The position numbers were made by a program, and so were the translations under genes. Source: an uncultured Cytophagales bacterium (GTDB lineage Bacteria > Bacteroidota > Bacteroidia > Cytophagales > Thermonemataceae). From it: DNA of 64,000 bases. The stretch is taken from the NCBI GenBank assembly GCA_937911505.1, contig CALEMF010000047.1, positions 1-64,000 of the forward strand. Reading direction: 5' to 3'. Below, one piece after another: positions 1 to 7,672 of this stretch. Under the pieces are notes generated by a model, which was given only the letters and a program-made list of their open reading frames with translations, was not told where the DNA came from and made no database searches. Positions within the stretch are counted from its first letter, which is position 1. Each line of letters starts with the position of its first letter.

Positions 1-460
1 AAAGCCAATCAGTGGTTCCTGAAGATTGCGTTGTCCAGTTAGTGCCACCGTTAGTGGTTTTAAGAATCGTTCCATTCTCGCCCGTTATGTAGCCCGTATT
101 AGGATCAGTGAAATAAACAGCAGCGAGTACTTCAGTTGTACCAGAGGACTGTGCCATCCAAGTTGCGCCACCATTGTTGGTTTTAAGAATCGTTCCATTC
201 TCTCCTGTAACGTAGCCTGTATTGGCATCAGTAAAATAAACGGCGCGCAGCGTTTCTGTTGTCCCAGAGGACTGGGGCATCCAACTGGTCTCACCCTCCC
301 TCATACTTGAAACACGCTTGATATCTACCTTCGGAACGTAGGTAGATGGACGTGCGCCACTATACGAAGGAGCTTCCCATTGGGCTTGTACTTTGAAACT
401 AAAGCCAATACAAAATAAAATTAAGAGAAAAAACTGTATGGGGTAAAGGACGATTTTCAT
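1..460 (-). CDS. Ycf48/BNR-like repeat secreted protein (partial, N-terminal part)
   Basis: Only the first 153 codons are inside the window; the gene leaves through the left edge. It starts at the ATG read from 460 to 458. Residues 1-27 form a signal peptide with a hydrophobic core (LILFCIGF) ending at VQAQ. From residue 60 there are 41-residue repeats (60-100, 101-141, a third begun at 142), each with QSSGTT, VYFTD, NTGY, ENGTILKT and NGG motifs. This is the repeat of Ycf48/PSII_BNR-type beta-propellers, which Bacteroidota often secrete through the type IX system with a C-terminal sorting domain; that end is not visible. The repeats are similar at DNA level too (period 123 bp), so copy number may vary. 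Product is probably extracellular or outer-membrane bound; its job is unknown. Confidence 0.8.
   Translation of the reverse strand, partial: MKIVLYPIQFFLLILFCIGFSFKVQAQWEAPSYSGARPSTYVPKVDIKRVSSMREGETSWMPQSSGTTETLRAVYFTDANTGYVTGENGTILKTNNGGATWMAQSSGTTEVLAAVYFTDPNTGYITGENGTILKTTNGGTNWTTQSSGTTDWL
38..283 (-). repeat. Two tandem 123-bp coding repeats
   Basis: Positions 161-283 and 38-160 are two adjacent copies of a 123-bp unit, about 80% identical, encoding 41-residue Ycf48-type propeller blades; a third copy starts at 37 and runs out of the window. The best conserved stretch in both copies encodes ENGTILKT. Confidence 0.8.
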
Positions 461-494
461 AGAATGCTTTTTATTGGATAAATACAGTACTGCC

Positions 495-502
495 CAAAGC
501 TA
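495..502 (-). promoter_or_regulatory. Putative -7 promoter element for the Ycf48-like gene
   Basis: On the minus strand this reads TAGCTTTG, a perfect match to the Bacteroidota -7 consensus TAnnTTTG, 35 bases before the start codon at 460. No good TTG is found at the usual distance upstream, so the -33 part is weak. Confidence 0.35.
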
Positions 503-672
503 AGCAGCTACCATAAAAGAAAATACCCTGTTTTCCGTGAAAATTGTTGATTCTGTACTTGACTGAATAGATCAGTAGAGCGTTTAGTTCTGGCGACCTA
601 TTCAATAGAGAAGTGGTGTGCGCCCCATAACCATCCCAGCCACTTTCTAGTTAGTTGGGTAATTTAACCACC

Positions 673-1311
673 ATGCTTATGTTTAATTATAGAGTGATTC
701 TTTACATCACACTTCTTCTATTTTTTACGCAATGTAGACGCGCCTACCAAGACGAAAATACTACTACAAGAGGAGCCGATACTACTTCTAAGATTGAGAC
801 ACCTCAAGTGCCTCGCCCTTATTTTGAAGTAACCATTAAAGGTGGCACGCTAGACGGGAAAACTTTTCGTGCCAACCCACCAGCAGAAGTTACCGAGCAA
901 TTTACAGTGAGTGAAGTAATGCCTCCTGCCATTACCTTCACAGATTTTTCGTTAGAAGGAACTCCCTTAAAAGCTGACTTAACACTACTGCTCGAAGGAG
1001 ACATCGAAGAAGGAGAAAACGTACTGAGAAAAGATAGAAAAGGAAGGGTGGGAAAGCTACTTCTTTATCAAACAACAACCAATACTACCTACGATTTTGA
1101 GCAACTAGCTATCCATTTTGAAGAGGGCGTTACGCAAATCAATAAAGTGGGCAAGTGGCAAGAGGGGGTAGGGATAACAGAACGCTTTTTTACAGGAGAA
1201 GGGACGATCTCTAAGACAACTGTAGAAAGAAAACCAACGGAAAAAAATACATCTACAGGTACGCCAGTTACCTTACGGCTTCGTTACTATGCAAAGGCTG
1301 TTCGGTATTAA
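673..1311 (+). CDS. Putative lipoprotein of unknown function
   Basis: A 212-residue protein not recognised as any named family. The first in-frame start is a TTG at 655, but the ATG at 673 gives a clean lipoprotein signal: MLMFNYRV, then a hydrophobic stretch (ILYITLLLFF) and a lipobox ending in TQC near residue 21. The mature part is Thr/Glu/Lys-rich with alternating polar and hydrophobic residues (a motif YFEVTIKGGTLDGKTF near the start), typical of a small beta-sandwich exposed in the periplasm or on the outer membrane. It is divergent from the Ycf48-like gene and convergent with the HxlR regulator, so it is probably transcribed alone. Function cannot be inferred. Confidence 0.7.
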   Translation: MLMFNYRVILYITLLLFFTQCRRAYQDENTTTRGADTTSKIETPQVPRPYFEVTIKGGTLDGKTFRANPPAEVTEQFTVSEVMPPAITFTDFSLEGTPLKADLTLLLEGDIEEGENVLRKDRKGRVGKLLLYQTTTNTTYDFEQLAIHFEEGVTQINKVGKWQEGVGITERFFTGEGTISKTTVERKPTEKNTSTGTPVTLRLRYYAKAVRY

Positions 1312-1351
1312 TCTTACCTCATTATCACGGTGAGTAGCTCGCAGCTATTTA

Positions 1352-1813
1352 TCACTGACTAATTTTGGAGGTAAGTGACAGCTCCTGTACAGTAAATGGC
1401 TTATTATTTTTGTCTACTACCTTTAGGGCAACCTCCTCTCTTGTTTGTTTTGCTACTACCTGTACAGTAGTAGTACCCTCTAGGGTATAGTAAGTATTGC
1501 CCCACTCGATAAGTCCTATCAATACCTTATAAAGATCTTTTCCTTTTTGTGTAAGTTTATATTCGTCTCTTATCCGCTGTTTTTCGGTCTTGTAAGGATA
1601 CTTTTTTAGAATACCTTGCGCTAGAAGATACTTCAATTTCTTACTCAAGACTGACTTAGATATAGCTAAGTGGTCTTGAAAGTCTTCAAAGCGTTTGTAT
1701 CCAAAAAAACACTCTCTGATAATCATCAGAAGCCATTTGTCGCCTAAAACGGCAGCCGTTTTAATCAATGGGCAAAAGTCTCGGTGTATTTTTAGTATAT
1801 TTTCTTGAGTCAT
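1352..1813 (-). CDS. HxlR-family winged-helix transcriptional regulator
   Basis: A 153-residue DNA-binding protein. Residues 14-110 match the HxlR (MarR-like) fold: an N-terminal Cys in CPLIKTAAVLGDKW, the recognition part F-x-D-F-Q-D-H-L-A-I-S-K-S-V-L-S-K-K-L, then a wing region ending YKLTQKGKDLY. HxlR proteins bind as dimers to inverted repeats and often sense electrophiles or oxidants through the N-terminal Cys (here about residue 14). The last 40 residues are a loosely conserved tail. It is transcribed away from the alpha/beta hydrolase at 1893 with only 79 bases between the start codons, so it most likely controls that gene and itself; this is inference from layout. Confidence 0.85.
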   Translation of the reverse strand: MTQENILKIHRDFCPLIKTAAVLGDKWLLMIIRECFFGYKRFEDFQDHLAISKSVLSKKLKYLLAQGILKKYPYKTEKQRIRDEYKLTQKGKDLYKVLIGLIEWGNTYYTLEGTTTVQVVAKQTREEVALKVVDKNNKPFTVQELSLTSKISQ

Positions 1814-1835
1814 TTTTAAAAATAAAAAAACGAAC

Positions 1836-1890
1836 TGAGTTTTAAAATAATACCTAGGTTTTTATATTTGGGTTCTAAAAAAATACTCAG
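1836..1890. promoter_or_regulatory. HxlR/hydrolase divergent control region with -7 element
   Basis: The 79-base gap between the HxlR start (1813) and the hydrolase start (1893) carries TATATTTG at 1863-1870, matching TAnnTTTG, facing the hydrolase gene. It is flanked by the short inverted repeat CTGAG (1835-1839) and CTCAG (1886-1890), roughly symmetric around the -7 element, which could be the regulator's operator. The dyad is imperfect, so this is only a candidate. Confidence 0.35.
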
Positions 1891-1892
1891 AT

Positions 1893-2717
1893 ATGAAAAT
1901 CCTTAAATTACTGATCCAAATTATTCAACTCGTGTCTCCCACAGTAGCTGCTAAGAGGGTGTATACCTTGGTATCTCGCCCTAGAATGAGAAAGCCTAAA
2001 GCCCATGAAGAAGTAGTATTATCACAAGCCGAACAACAATTTGTAACGTATAAGCATTTTAAATTACGTCAGTACAGTTGGGGAGAAACGACTGACAAAA
2101 CTGCTTTACTCGTACACGGCTGGGAAGGAAGAACAGGTAACTTTGCAGCATTAATTCCGATCTTACTTCAAAAAGGGTATCAGGTCGTTGCCTTTGATGC
2201 GCCAAGTCACGGTAATAGTTCACAAGGAGAGACACACATGTTCGACTTTGCTGATTTTTTAGCGGAAGTACTTAGTCAATTTACGCCTCAAGTAATCATT
2301 AGTCATTCATTTGGTAGTGTAAATACTGCTACTGTATTGAGGAAATTACCATCACTGTCTATACGCAATTGGTTTCTGGTAACAACCCCTCATACCTTTT
2401 CAAGCTGGATCGAACAAGTATCAAGTTTGCTAAATCTATCGAAGCGCGCCCATAGGGCACTCACCGAGAAGTTTGAGCAAGTAATAGGAGAGAAGGTTAG
2501 CAACTTGGATATGGCTGCCTATTGTCGTACAATTCAAAACGTAGAGAAAGCAATCATCATCCATTCGAAAACCGACAAGGTTTTACCTATAGAAGGTGCA
2601 AGAAAAGTGCATAACGCTTTTAAGCAGAGCCAAATGATTGAGTTAGACCGTCTTGGACACTATGCAATTTTATGGTCAGAGGAGATGAAGAAAATAGTAG
2701 CAGAAAAATTGATTTAG
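1893..2717 (+). CDS. Alpha/beta hydrolase
   Basis: A 274-residue alpha/beta-hydrolase-fold enzyme. The fold's landmarks are visible: the oxyanion strand LLVHGWEGRTGNFAAL (about residues 71-86), FDAPSHGNS, the nucleophile elbow ISHSFGSV (Ser near 141, in S-H-S-F-G), an acidic residue in SKTDKVLP (about 230) and the catalytic His in LGHYAIL (about 256). The N-terminus (MKILKLLIQIIQLVSPTVAAKRVYTLVSRPRMRKPK) looks like a membrane-associated helix plus a basic linker, as in many Bacteroidota homologues, so the enzyme may sit on the inner membrane. Substrate unknown; esterase or lipase activity is the default guess. It is divergent from an HxlR regulator that probably controls it. Confidence 0.85.
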   Translation: MKILKLLIQIIQLVSPTVAAKRVYTLVSRPRMRKPKAHEEVVLSQAEQQFVTYKHFKLRQYSWGETTDKTALLVHGWEGRTGNFAALIPILLQKGYQVVAFDAPSHGNSSQGETHMFDFADFLAEVLSQFTPQVIISHSFGSVNTATVLRKLPSLSIRNWFLVTTPHTFSSWIEQVSSLLNLSKRAHRALTEKFEQVIGEKVSNLDMAAYCRTIQNVEKAIIIHSKTDKVLPIEGARKVHNAFKQSQMIELDRLGHYAILWSEEMKKIVAEKLI

Positions 2718-2809
2718 TCTATAAATTATTAAGATATTTATCCTGACTAACAACTTGAACGTTGAGAGTAAGTCATTAGAATAGATTTTATCTTTTTAAA
2801 CTAACCTGC

Positions 2810-4054
2810 GTGACACAAAACACCCCTCAAATACATATCATAGGTGCTGGAATAAGTGGCCTGATTGCTGCGCAAGTACTAGAGCAACAGGGCTACGCCC
2901 CCACCATCATAGAAGCTACAAATCGAGCAGGAGGACGCGTAAAAACAGACTCAGTAGAAGGCTATCAACTAGATCGTGGTTTTCAGGTATTACTTACTGC
3001 CTATCCTTACGCGAAAAAATACCTTGATTTTGAAGCACTATCCCTACAGCCATTTTTACCTGGTGCGGTTATTTTTCGTAATGGAAAACAGATTACCATC
3101 GGCGATCCATTGCGTAAGCTTTCACTGTTATTTCCCACGCTGTTTGCTAAAGTGGGTAACTTTTCAGACAAGTTGCGCATTTTACGATTGAACAACGCGC
3201 TGAAAACGAAATCCTTAGAGGAGATTTTTACCACACCAGAGACTACTACACAGCAATACTTAGAAGAAAAAGGCTTTTCAGCCCCCATGATTACTGATTT
3301 TTTCAAGCCCTTTTATAGTGGTATTTTCCTAGAGACCGCTTTGGCTACATCGAGTCGTATGTTTGAGTTTGTGTACAAAATGTTTGGGAGTGGCTATGCA
3401 GCCCTGCCCAAAGCAGGCATCGAGGCGATCAGCCAGCAGTTGGTGAGTCGCCTGCAAAAAACTACTTTTCTATTCAATACACGGGTAGAAAAAGTAGAAG
3501 AGGGGCGTATCATTTGTGAAGGGGATAAAATAATCGAAAGTGATTATACAGTCATTGCTACTGCACCCCACAAGCTGCTTCCACAAGCTACTTCAAAAAA
3601 AATTGCTTGGAAGCGCTGCGATGCACTGTACTTTGAGATCAATCAGCGAAATATTCAACCGCCTATCATTGGTTTAGTGGCTGATAAGGAGGCACTGATT
3701 AATAATGTCTTCTACCATACAAGCCTTGCTATGGCAACAAAGGGAGGGAAAGAATTACTATCCGTAACGGTAGTAAAGCCTCATACATTACCTCTAACCG
3801 ATCTCATTAAAAAAGTAGAAGAAGAACTGGCACACTATTGTAATATAAAAGGAGGGAGGTTCATCAAGCACTATGCAATCGAGCAAGCACTTCCACAGCT
3901 AGAGGGCTTACAAAATGCGCTTCAGCCAGGCGCTACCCAACAGACCGAAACGATCTTTCTAGCGGGCGACTACCTACTCAACGCTTCGCTAAACGCAGCC
4001 ATGGTGGCTGGAGAACAAGCGGCGTTGGATATAGTAGCTACATTAAAAAAATAG
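2810..4054 (+). CDS. FAD-dependent amine oxidase/desaturase-like oxidoreductase
   Basis: A 414-residue flavoprotein starting with GTG. The N-terminal Rossmann motif is clear (IIGAGISGLIAAQVLEQQGY, with GxGxxG at about 12-17), followed by the acidic end of strand 2 (IIEATNRAGGRVKT) that contacts the FAD ribose and pyrophosphate. The C-terminal FAD-closing motif is LAGDYLLNASLNAAMVAGEQAA. This is the architecture of the amine oxidase/protoporphyrinogen oxidase/phytoene desaturase superfamily; length and overall look fit the NAD(P)-binding oxidoreductases often annotated as protoporphyrinogen oxidase-like. No haem or carotenoid genes lie next to it, so the substrate is open. It is monocistronic as far as can be seen: 92 bases after the hydrolase and followed by a non-coding region. 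Confidence 0.8.
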   Translation: MTQNTPQIHIIGAGISGLIAAQVLEQQGYAPTIIEATNRAGGRVKTDSVEGYQLDRGFQVLLTAYPYAKKYLDFEALSLQPFLPGAVIFRNGKQITIGDPLRKLSLLFPTLFAKVGNFSDKLRILRLNNALKTKSLEEIFTTPETTTQQYLEEKGFSAPMITDFFKPFYSGIFLETALATSSRMFEFVYKMFGSGYAALPKAGIEAISQQLVSRLQKTTFLFNTRVEKVEEGRIICEGDKIIESDYTVIATAPHKLLPQATSKKIAWKRCDALYFEINQRNIQPPIIGLVADKEALINNVFYHTSLAMATKGGKELLSVTVVKPHTLPLTDLIKKVEEELAHYCNIKGGRFIKHYAIEQALPQLEGLQNALQPGATQQTETIFLAGDYLLNASLNAAMVAGEQAALDIVATLKK

Positions 4055-4090
4055 CTATAAAGAATATTCAAAGAAAGTGTATCATTGGCT

Positions 4091-4155
4091 CTCAAAGGAA
4101 TTACTACTTTTTAAGCCACTTTACAAAAAAGCTTGTAAATGTTAATAGATACTAA
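4091..4155 (+). repeat. Upstream repeat shared by the two lipoprotein paralogues, copy 1
   Basis: This stretch (containing AAGCTTGTAAATG and AGATACTAA) recurs with few changes at about 5177-5241 before the second paralogue. The duplication that made the two genes therefore included upstream control sequence. Copy 1 is cut off from its gene by the MITE starting at 4156. Confidence 0.75.
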
Positions 4156-4382
4156 GAGTATGTTTAAATTTCTTCCAACCGCTTTTTTCAAGATTGTTAT
4201 AAGTGTGTTGGCCTGAAAATCCAGCGAGGAGGCGGGCGGATTTGTGGGCAGAAGCTTTGGATTTTCTTGATTTTTTGGTTCGTTTTTCATCAAGGAAAAA
4301 TGAACAAAAGGTAAATCGAAGTATACGTGATGAAAATTTCGCAAAATATTAACTATGCAGAATTTAATTTTTAAACATTCTC
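4156..4382 (+). mobile_element. 227-bp MITE with 13-bp inverted ends and TAA target duplication
   Basis: The ends are inverted repeats: GAGTATGTTTAAA at 4156-4168 and its near-complement at 4370-4382 (12 of 13 match). The element is flanked by TAA at 4153-4155 and 4383-4385. The paralogous region upstream of 5255 is uninterrupted and has a single TAA at the matching place, so it acts as the empty site. There is no transposase gene. Inside lies an 11-bp stem-loop (4278-4305, loop ATCAAG, one G-T pair). Short ends of this type with a 2-4 base TA-rich target are typical of IS5-family elements, so such a transposase elsewhere in the genome probably moves it; that is inference. It sits between the conserved upstream block and the start codon at 4398. 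Confidence 0.75.
4278..4305 (+). other. Stem-loop inside the MITE
   Basis: GTTCGTTTTTC at 4278-4288 pairs with GAAAAATGAAC at 4295-4305 over 11 bp with one G-T wobble and a six-base loop. It may be a structural feature of the element or act as a weak terminator. Confidence 0.6.
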
Positions 4383-4397
4383 TAAACTATAATTACC

Positions 4398-4955
4398 ATG
4401 CAAATTATGTATTTTATTTTTCTAGTCTCTTTGCTATTCACGACTGCTTGTGGTGGTGGCGATGACAACGACAATGATGATAATAACAATACTAACCCTC
4501 AGTTTGATTATTTTATGCAATTCACCATAGGTGGTGTAGAATATACCTATGGCGACGCAAACTTCTTTCAAGTAAGTGATCGCAATGAAACGATCATCTT
4601 GGGAGCAGACGGAGAAAGCTTCATCGAAAATGAGGACTTAATGGTTGTAAACATTGGCTTGCCAGATCGCTCTCTTAACACCTACACAGAAGAGAGTCGA
4701 GGTGCTCGTATAGGACTAAGCGACGGCGAGGGGGGATTAGATTATGGATTGAGAACAATATTTACTGGAGGTAACAACGCAGAGAAATTCGGTAATTATA
4801 CGATTAACGTTACTGCGTATAATGAAGCAGCACGTACGATAGAAGGTACTTTCTCGGCTACATTATACAAAGGTGAAAATAGTAATAACCTCAGTGCACC
4901 TGATTCGATTATCGTTACAAATGGTCGCTTTGTAGCAGTTGAGTTAGACATATAA
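4398..4955 (+). CDS. Small lipoprotein, paralogue 1
   Basis: A 185-residue secreted lipoprotein. The signal is MQIMYFIFLVSLLF with lipobox TTAC, lipid-anchored Cys at about residue 18, followed by an acidic, Gly/Asn-rich linker (GGGDDNDNDDNNN) that probably acts as a surface-export tether. The body is a beta-rich domain: F-T-I-G-G-V-E-Y-T-Y near the start, L-P-D-R-S-L-N-T-Y in the middle, and a closing R-T-I-E-G-T-F-S-A-T-L-Y followed by I-V-T-N-G-R-F. That closing pattern is common in Bacteroidota lipoproteins annotated as DUF6252-like; I cannot confirm the family. It is a tandem duplicate of the gene at 5255, with identical last residues (NGRFVAVELDI). A strong terminator follows at 4996. 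Function unknown. Confidence 0.8.
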   Translation: MQIMYFIFLVSLLFTTACGGGDDNDNDDNNNTNPQFDYFMQFTIGGVEYTYGDANFFQVSDRNETIILGADGESFIENEDLMVVNIGLPDRSLNTYTEESRGARIGLSDGEGGLDYGLRTIFTGGNNAEKFGNYTINVTAYNEAARTIEGTFSATLYKGENSNNLSAPDSIIVTNGRFVAVELDI

Positions 4956-4995
4956 TTTCAGCTATTTTCTGTTTCGTTTGTTGGTAGCTTTTCCG

Positions 4996-5030
4996 AACCT
5001 TGCGGGTTTTTAAAACCTGTAAGGTTTTTT
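4996..5030 (+). terminator. Intrinsic terminator after lipoprotein paralogue 1
   Basis: AACCTTGCGGGTTTT (4996-5010) pairs with AAAACCTGTAAGGTT (5012-5026) over 15 bp, the two non-Watson-Crick positions being wobble pairs, followed by TTTT. A near-identical hairpin follows the second paralogue. Confidence 0.85.
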
Positions 5031-5176
5031 ATGCTATGGCTTCCTACCTACACCTATCTAAATAACTACTTTAAAGAGACCCCTGAAGGTTATATGTAGA
5101 TTATATAAACATCATATTCGTGCTGTAAAATTATCTTAATGCACAAGCGATGGAATATTGATACCTGAATTACTTT

Positions 5177-5241
5177 ATCAAAGAAATTATTACTTTTTGA
5201 GCCACCTTGTAAAAAAAGCTTGTAAATGATGGTAGATACTA
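5177..5241 (+). repeat. Upstream repeat shared by the two lipoprotein paralogues, copy 2 (empty MITE site)
   Basis: Closely matches 4091-4155. Here the block runs straight into ACTAAACTAT and the ATG at 5255 without the 227-bp insert, so it shows the arrangement before the MITE arrived in copy 1. Confidence 0.75.
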
Positions 5242-5254
5242 AACTATATTTATC

Positions 5255-5833
5255 ATGCGAATTACATACTTTATTTCTTTCATTTCATTGTTGTTTTTAG
5301 TTGCCTGTGGTGGCAACGACGATGATGGTGATAACAATCCTACCCCCATTCAGTCTAATAATTTTATACAGTTTACCGTAGATGGGGTAGAATATAACTA
5401 CAATAATGCGAGCTTCGTTCAGGCAAACCAGTCTGTAGATGATTTAATCTTAAACGCTAGCGGAGAGGGCGTTTTTAGTGAAGACCCCATCCGCGGGTCG
5501 ATTACCCTCTCGTTACCAGATCGCTCCTTAAATACCTATACACCAGAGACCTATCCTCGTGTTCTTGCTCTCGGCGTAGCGATAGACGATGAAGGTAATG
5601 GAGAAGACATACAATATGGACTTTTCACACAACTTAAAGGAGATGGTACAACAGAAACCTTTGGTGACTTTACCATCACAGTAACTGCTTACGACGAGGC
5701 GAGCCGCACGATTGAAGGTACTTTTTCGGCTACGCTTTATTCTCTGGAAAACATAAACAATCCAGATGCACCTTTGAGTGACCCGATTACGATTACCAAC
5801 GGTCGCTTTGTAGCAGTTGAGTTAGACATATAA
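5255..5833 (+). CDS. Small lipoprotein, paralogue 2
   Basis: A 192-residue lipoprotein homologous along its whole length to the product of 4398-4955. Signal MRITYFISFISLLFL with lipobox VAC, then an acidic linker (GGNDDDGDNN). The same blocks follow in order: F-T-V-D-G-V-E-Y, L-P-D-R-S-L-N-T-Y, F-G-D-F-T-I-T-V-T-A-Y, R-T-I-E-G-T-F-S-A-T-L-Y and an identical C-terminus NGRFVAVELDI. The middle loops differ most, so the two copies have diverged while keeping the fold. Flanking sequence on both sides is duplicated as well, so this was a segmental tandem duplication of about 0.8-0.9 kb. No neighbouring gene hints at function. Confidence 0.8.
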   Translation: MRITYFISFISLLFLVACGGNDDDGDNNPTPIQSNNFIQFTVDGVEYNYNNASFVQANQSVDDLILNASGEGVFSEDPIRGSITLSLPDRSLNTYTPETYPRVLALGVAIDDEGNGEDIQYGLFTQLKGDGTTETFGDFTITVTAYDEASRTIEGTFSATLYSLENINNPDAPLSDPITITNGRFVAVELDI

Positions 5834-5874
5834 TTTCAGCTATTTTCTGTTTTGTTTGTTGGTAGCTTTTTCCG

Positions 5875-5908
5875 AACCTTGTGGTTTTTAAAACCTGCAA
5901 GGTTTTTT
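5875..5908 (+). terminator. Intrinsic terminator after lipoprotein paralogue 2
   Basis: Hairpin formed by AACCTTGTGGTTTT and AAAACCTGCAAGGTT, followed by a T run; it is the duplicate of the terminator at 4996-5030. Confidence 0.8.
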
Positions 5909-5968
5909 CAATTGCTATTCTTCAAAAAGGTGTATCTTAAGCTCTGAATCTAAACATCACTCACTTGT

Positions 5969-7003
5969 ATGTACGTACGCTTTGTTGTATTATCGCTTCT
6001 GCTAGTTGGCCAGTCGCTTTTATCATTGGCACAGTCCAAATATCCTATCATTACAGGTAAGCCAACCGTTTACAGTCCGTCATTACTCAAATGGCCACGA
6101 GATTTTACTCCTAAAACGCCCGATTTATCAGAGCCTACCAGTAATCGTATTTACGACTTGCACGCGCAGGTGAATGATTGTAATGCCTTCGATCTGATTG
6201 TGTCTACAGGTGGCAATTACCATATGGCGCTCACCGACTTTTGGTACAACTATTTTTTAAAGGAAAACAAGGTGAATAACTGGTACTTCTCAACCAGTCC
6301 GCCTATTGCTCCTGAGCAAGCCACCAACAAAGCATTAAGTTTTGGTAATGTAGCGTTGATGTGTACCCCACACGTCGCCATAGGGCCTCAGAGCCTTATG
6401 GATGAACTAGCAGAAAATGACTTACTCTTGGGAACACCTACACCACTCTTTACCAACCGAGGAAATGTTTTACTCGTAAAAAAAGGAAATCCCAAACAAA
6501 TCAAAAGGATAGAGGATTTGGCGAGAGGTGACGTACGGCTTGCTACCCCTAATCCTTCGACTGAAAAAAGAAGCTTTAGCAATTACGCGCGTAGTATTTA
6601 TCGAATTGTACTTAAAGCCAAAGGTGAGACAGCAGCGAAGGTATTTTTTGATAAGGTCTTTAATGCTGAAACGAGTAAGTGGGTAGTAGGCGAGCGTATT
6701 CATCATCGAGAAGTACCCCATTTGCTCTTCGCCGACCAAGCCGATGTGGCATTGTTGTTCTACCATCTGGCCAAGTATGTGCAGCAAACTTTCCCAAATG
6801 AGTTTGAGATTGTACCACTAGGCGGTACAGTAGCCCAACCTGATCCGCTACCAGGCAATGTAATAGGTAAATTTTATGTAGCGAAGTTGGACGTATCACT
6901 AACACCACAACAGGAGCAAATCCGTACAGCTTTTCTCAAAGCTTTTCTTTCAGAAGCTTTTGACAAGTACCTCAAAAAACATTCTATAGACCCTGCTGAC
7001 TAG
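5969..7003 (+). CDS. Periplasmic substrate-binding protein (ModA/TupA-like)
   Basis: A 344-residue secreted protein with signal peptide MYVRFVVLSLLLVGQSLLSLAQ (cleavage after about residue 22). The mature part reads as a class II periplasmic binding fold: STGGNYHMALTDF near residue 72, N-K-A-L-S-F-G-N-V-A-L-M with L-L-L-G-T-P-T-P-L-F-T-N-R-G-N-V-L-L-V, a hinge region G-D-V-R-L-A-T-P-N-P-S-T-E, and F-A-D-Q-A-D-V-A-L-L-F-Y-H. Such a layout fits the molybdate/tungstate or general anion-binding (SBP_bac_11-like) proteins. There are no ABC permease or ATPase genes next to it, so it may work with a transporter encoded elsewhere or serve as a stand-alone binding protein. Ligand not determinable. Confidence 0.6.
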   Translation: MYVRFVVLSLLLVGQSLLSLAQSKYPIITGKPTVYSPSLLKWPRDFTPKTPDLSEPTSNRIYDLHAQVNDCNAFDLIVSTGGNYHMALTDFWYNYFLKENKVNNWYFSTSPPIAPEQATNKALSFGNVALMCTPHVAIGPQSLMDELAENDLLLGTPTPLFTNRGNVLLVKKGNPKQIKRIEDLARGDVRLATPNPSTEKRSFSNYARSIYRIVLKAKGETAAKVFFDKVFNAETSKWVVGERIHHREVPHLLFADQADVALLFYHLAKYVQQTFPNEFEIVPLGGTVAQPDPLPGNVIGKFYVAKLDVSLTPQQEQIRTAFLKAFLSEAFDKYLKKHSIDPAD

Positions 7004-7054
7004 CTGGCTTTTCTAAAAAATTATCAGTAATATACATTTAAAATATTTTATATT

Positions 7055-7654
7055 ATGTCTGACGAAAAAGTAGAAAAGGAAATAGAAGAAGTTTTCTGGG
7101 ATTGGTTCTTAGAAGAAGAGCAAGATTTTTATTATGATACCAACCGAGAAGAACTGTTCAGTACACTAAGTAGAAAGCTAAAGGCCATTCACCCTAGCCT
7201 AAGCTTCCAGTTTAGCCAAGTACAAGATGGTGGAAAGAAAGAGTTTATTATCACTGCCAATGGAGATATAGAGGCTTTTTCTTATGTAACTAACTTAGTA
7301 GAGCGTGCTCCAAATGCTTCAAGATGGCAATTCATTGCCTTTAAACCACGTGTATAAAGCGATAATCTTGTCATTGAGATGGAGGTAGTAAAAATAGGTT
7401 ATAACGATATCTACTTTACCTACAATGACAGAGGGCCATCTCTACAACTCACACTTCATATTCGTGCCTTTAAACATACCCAAATAGAAAAAAACGCATT
7501 GTATATCCTGCTAGATAGCTTACTTGGTGAATATGATGCCATTAACCAGATAGATCGTATTGACTGGCAAACTTTAGATGAAACCCAGACCACTACCTTA
7601 TTGCCCTTTGTACAGTTGAGGGATATTGTAGATCGTAGAAAAGATAAAAGATAG
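7055..7654 (+). pseudogene. Conserved hypothetical gene split by one in-frame TAA
   Basis: Two open frames, 7055-7354 (100 codons, ending F-K-P-R-V) and 7379-7651 (91 codons), lie in the same reading frame and are separated only by TAA at 7355-7357 and seven sense codons (S-D-N-L-V-I-E). Read through, they give one protein of about 199 residues: an acidic helical start (KEIEEVFWDWFLEEEQ), a middle E-F-I-I-T-A-N-G-D-I-E-A-F, then W-Q-F-I-A-F-K-P-R, and an end A-L-Y-I-L-L-D-S-L-L-G-E-Y-D-A. I recall full-length homologues of this design as single ORFs in Bacteroidota, so a nonsense mutation (for example from CAA, GAA or AAA) or a sequencing error is the simplest reading. Two separate small proteins remain possible. 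Confidence 0.6.
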
Positions 7655-7672
7655 CTATTTAATCCTTTTGCC

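Noticed and set aside
38-283. CRISPR-like array from the two 123-bp repeats
   Set aside because: The repeats are contiguous coding repeats of a propeller protein without spacers.
4111-4344. 77-codon open frame on the minus strand before the first lipoprotein gene
   Set aside because: It lies mostly within the MITE and crosses its left end, so it is not a conserved gene; no protein signature.
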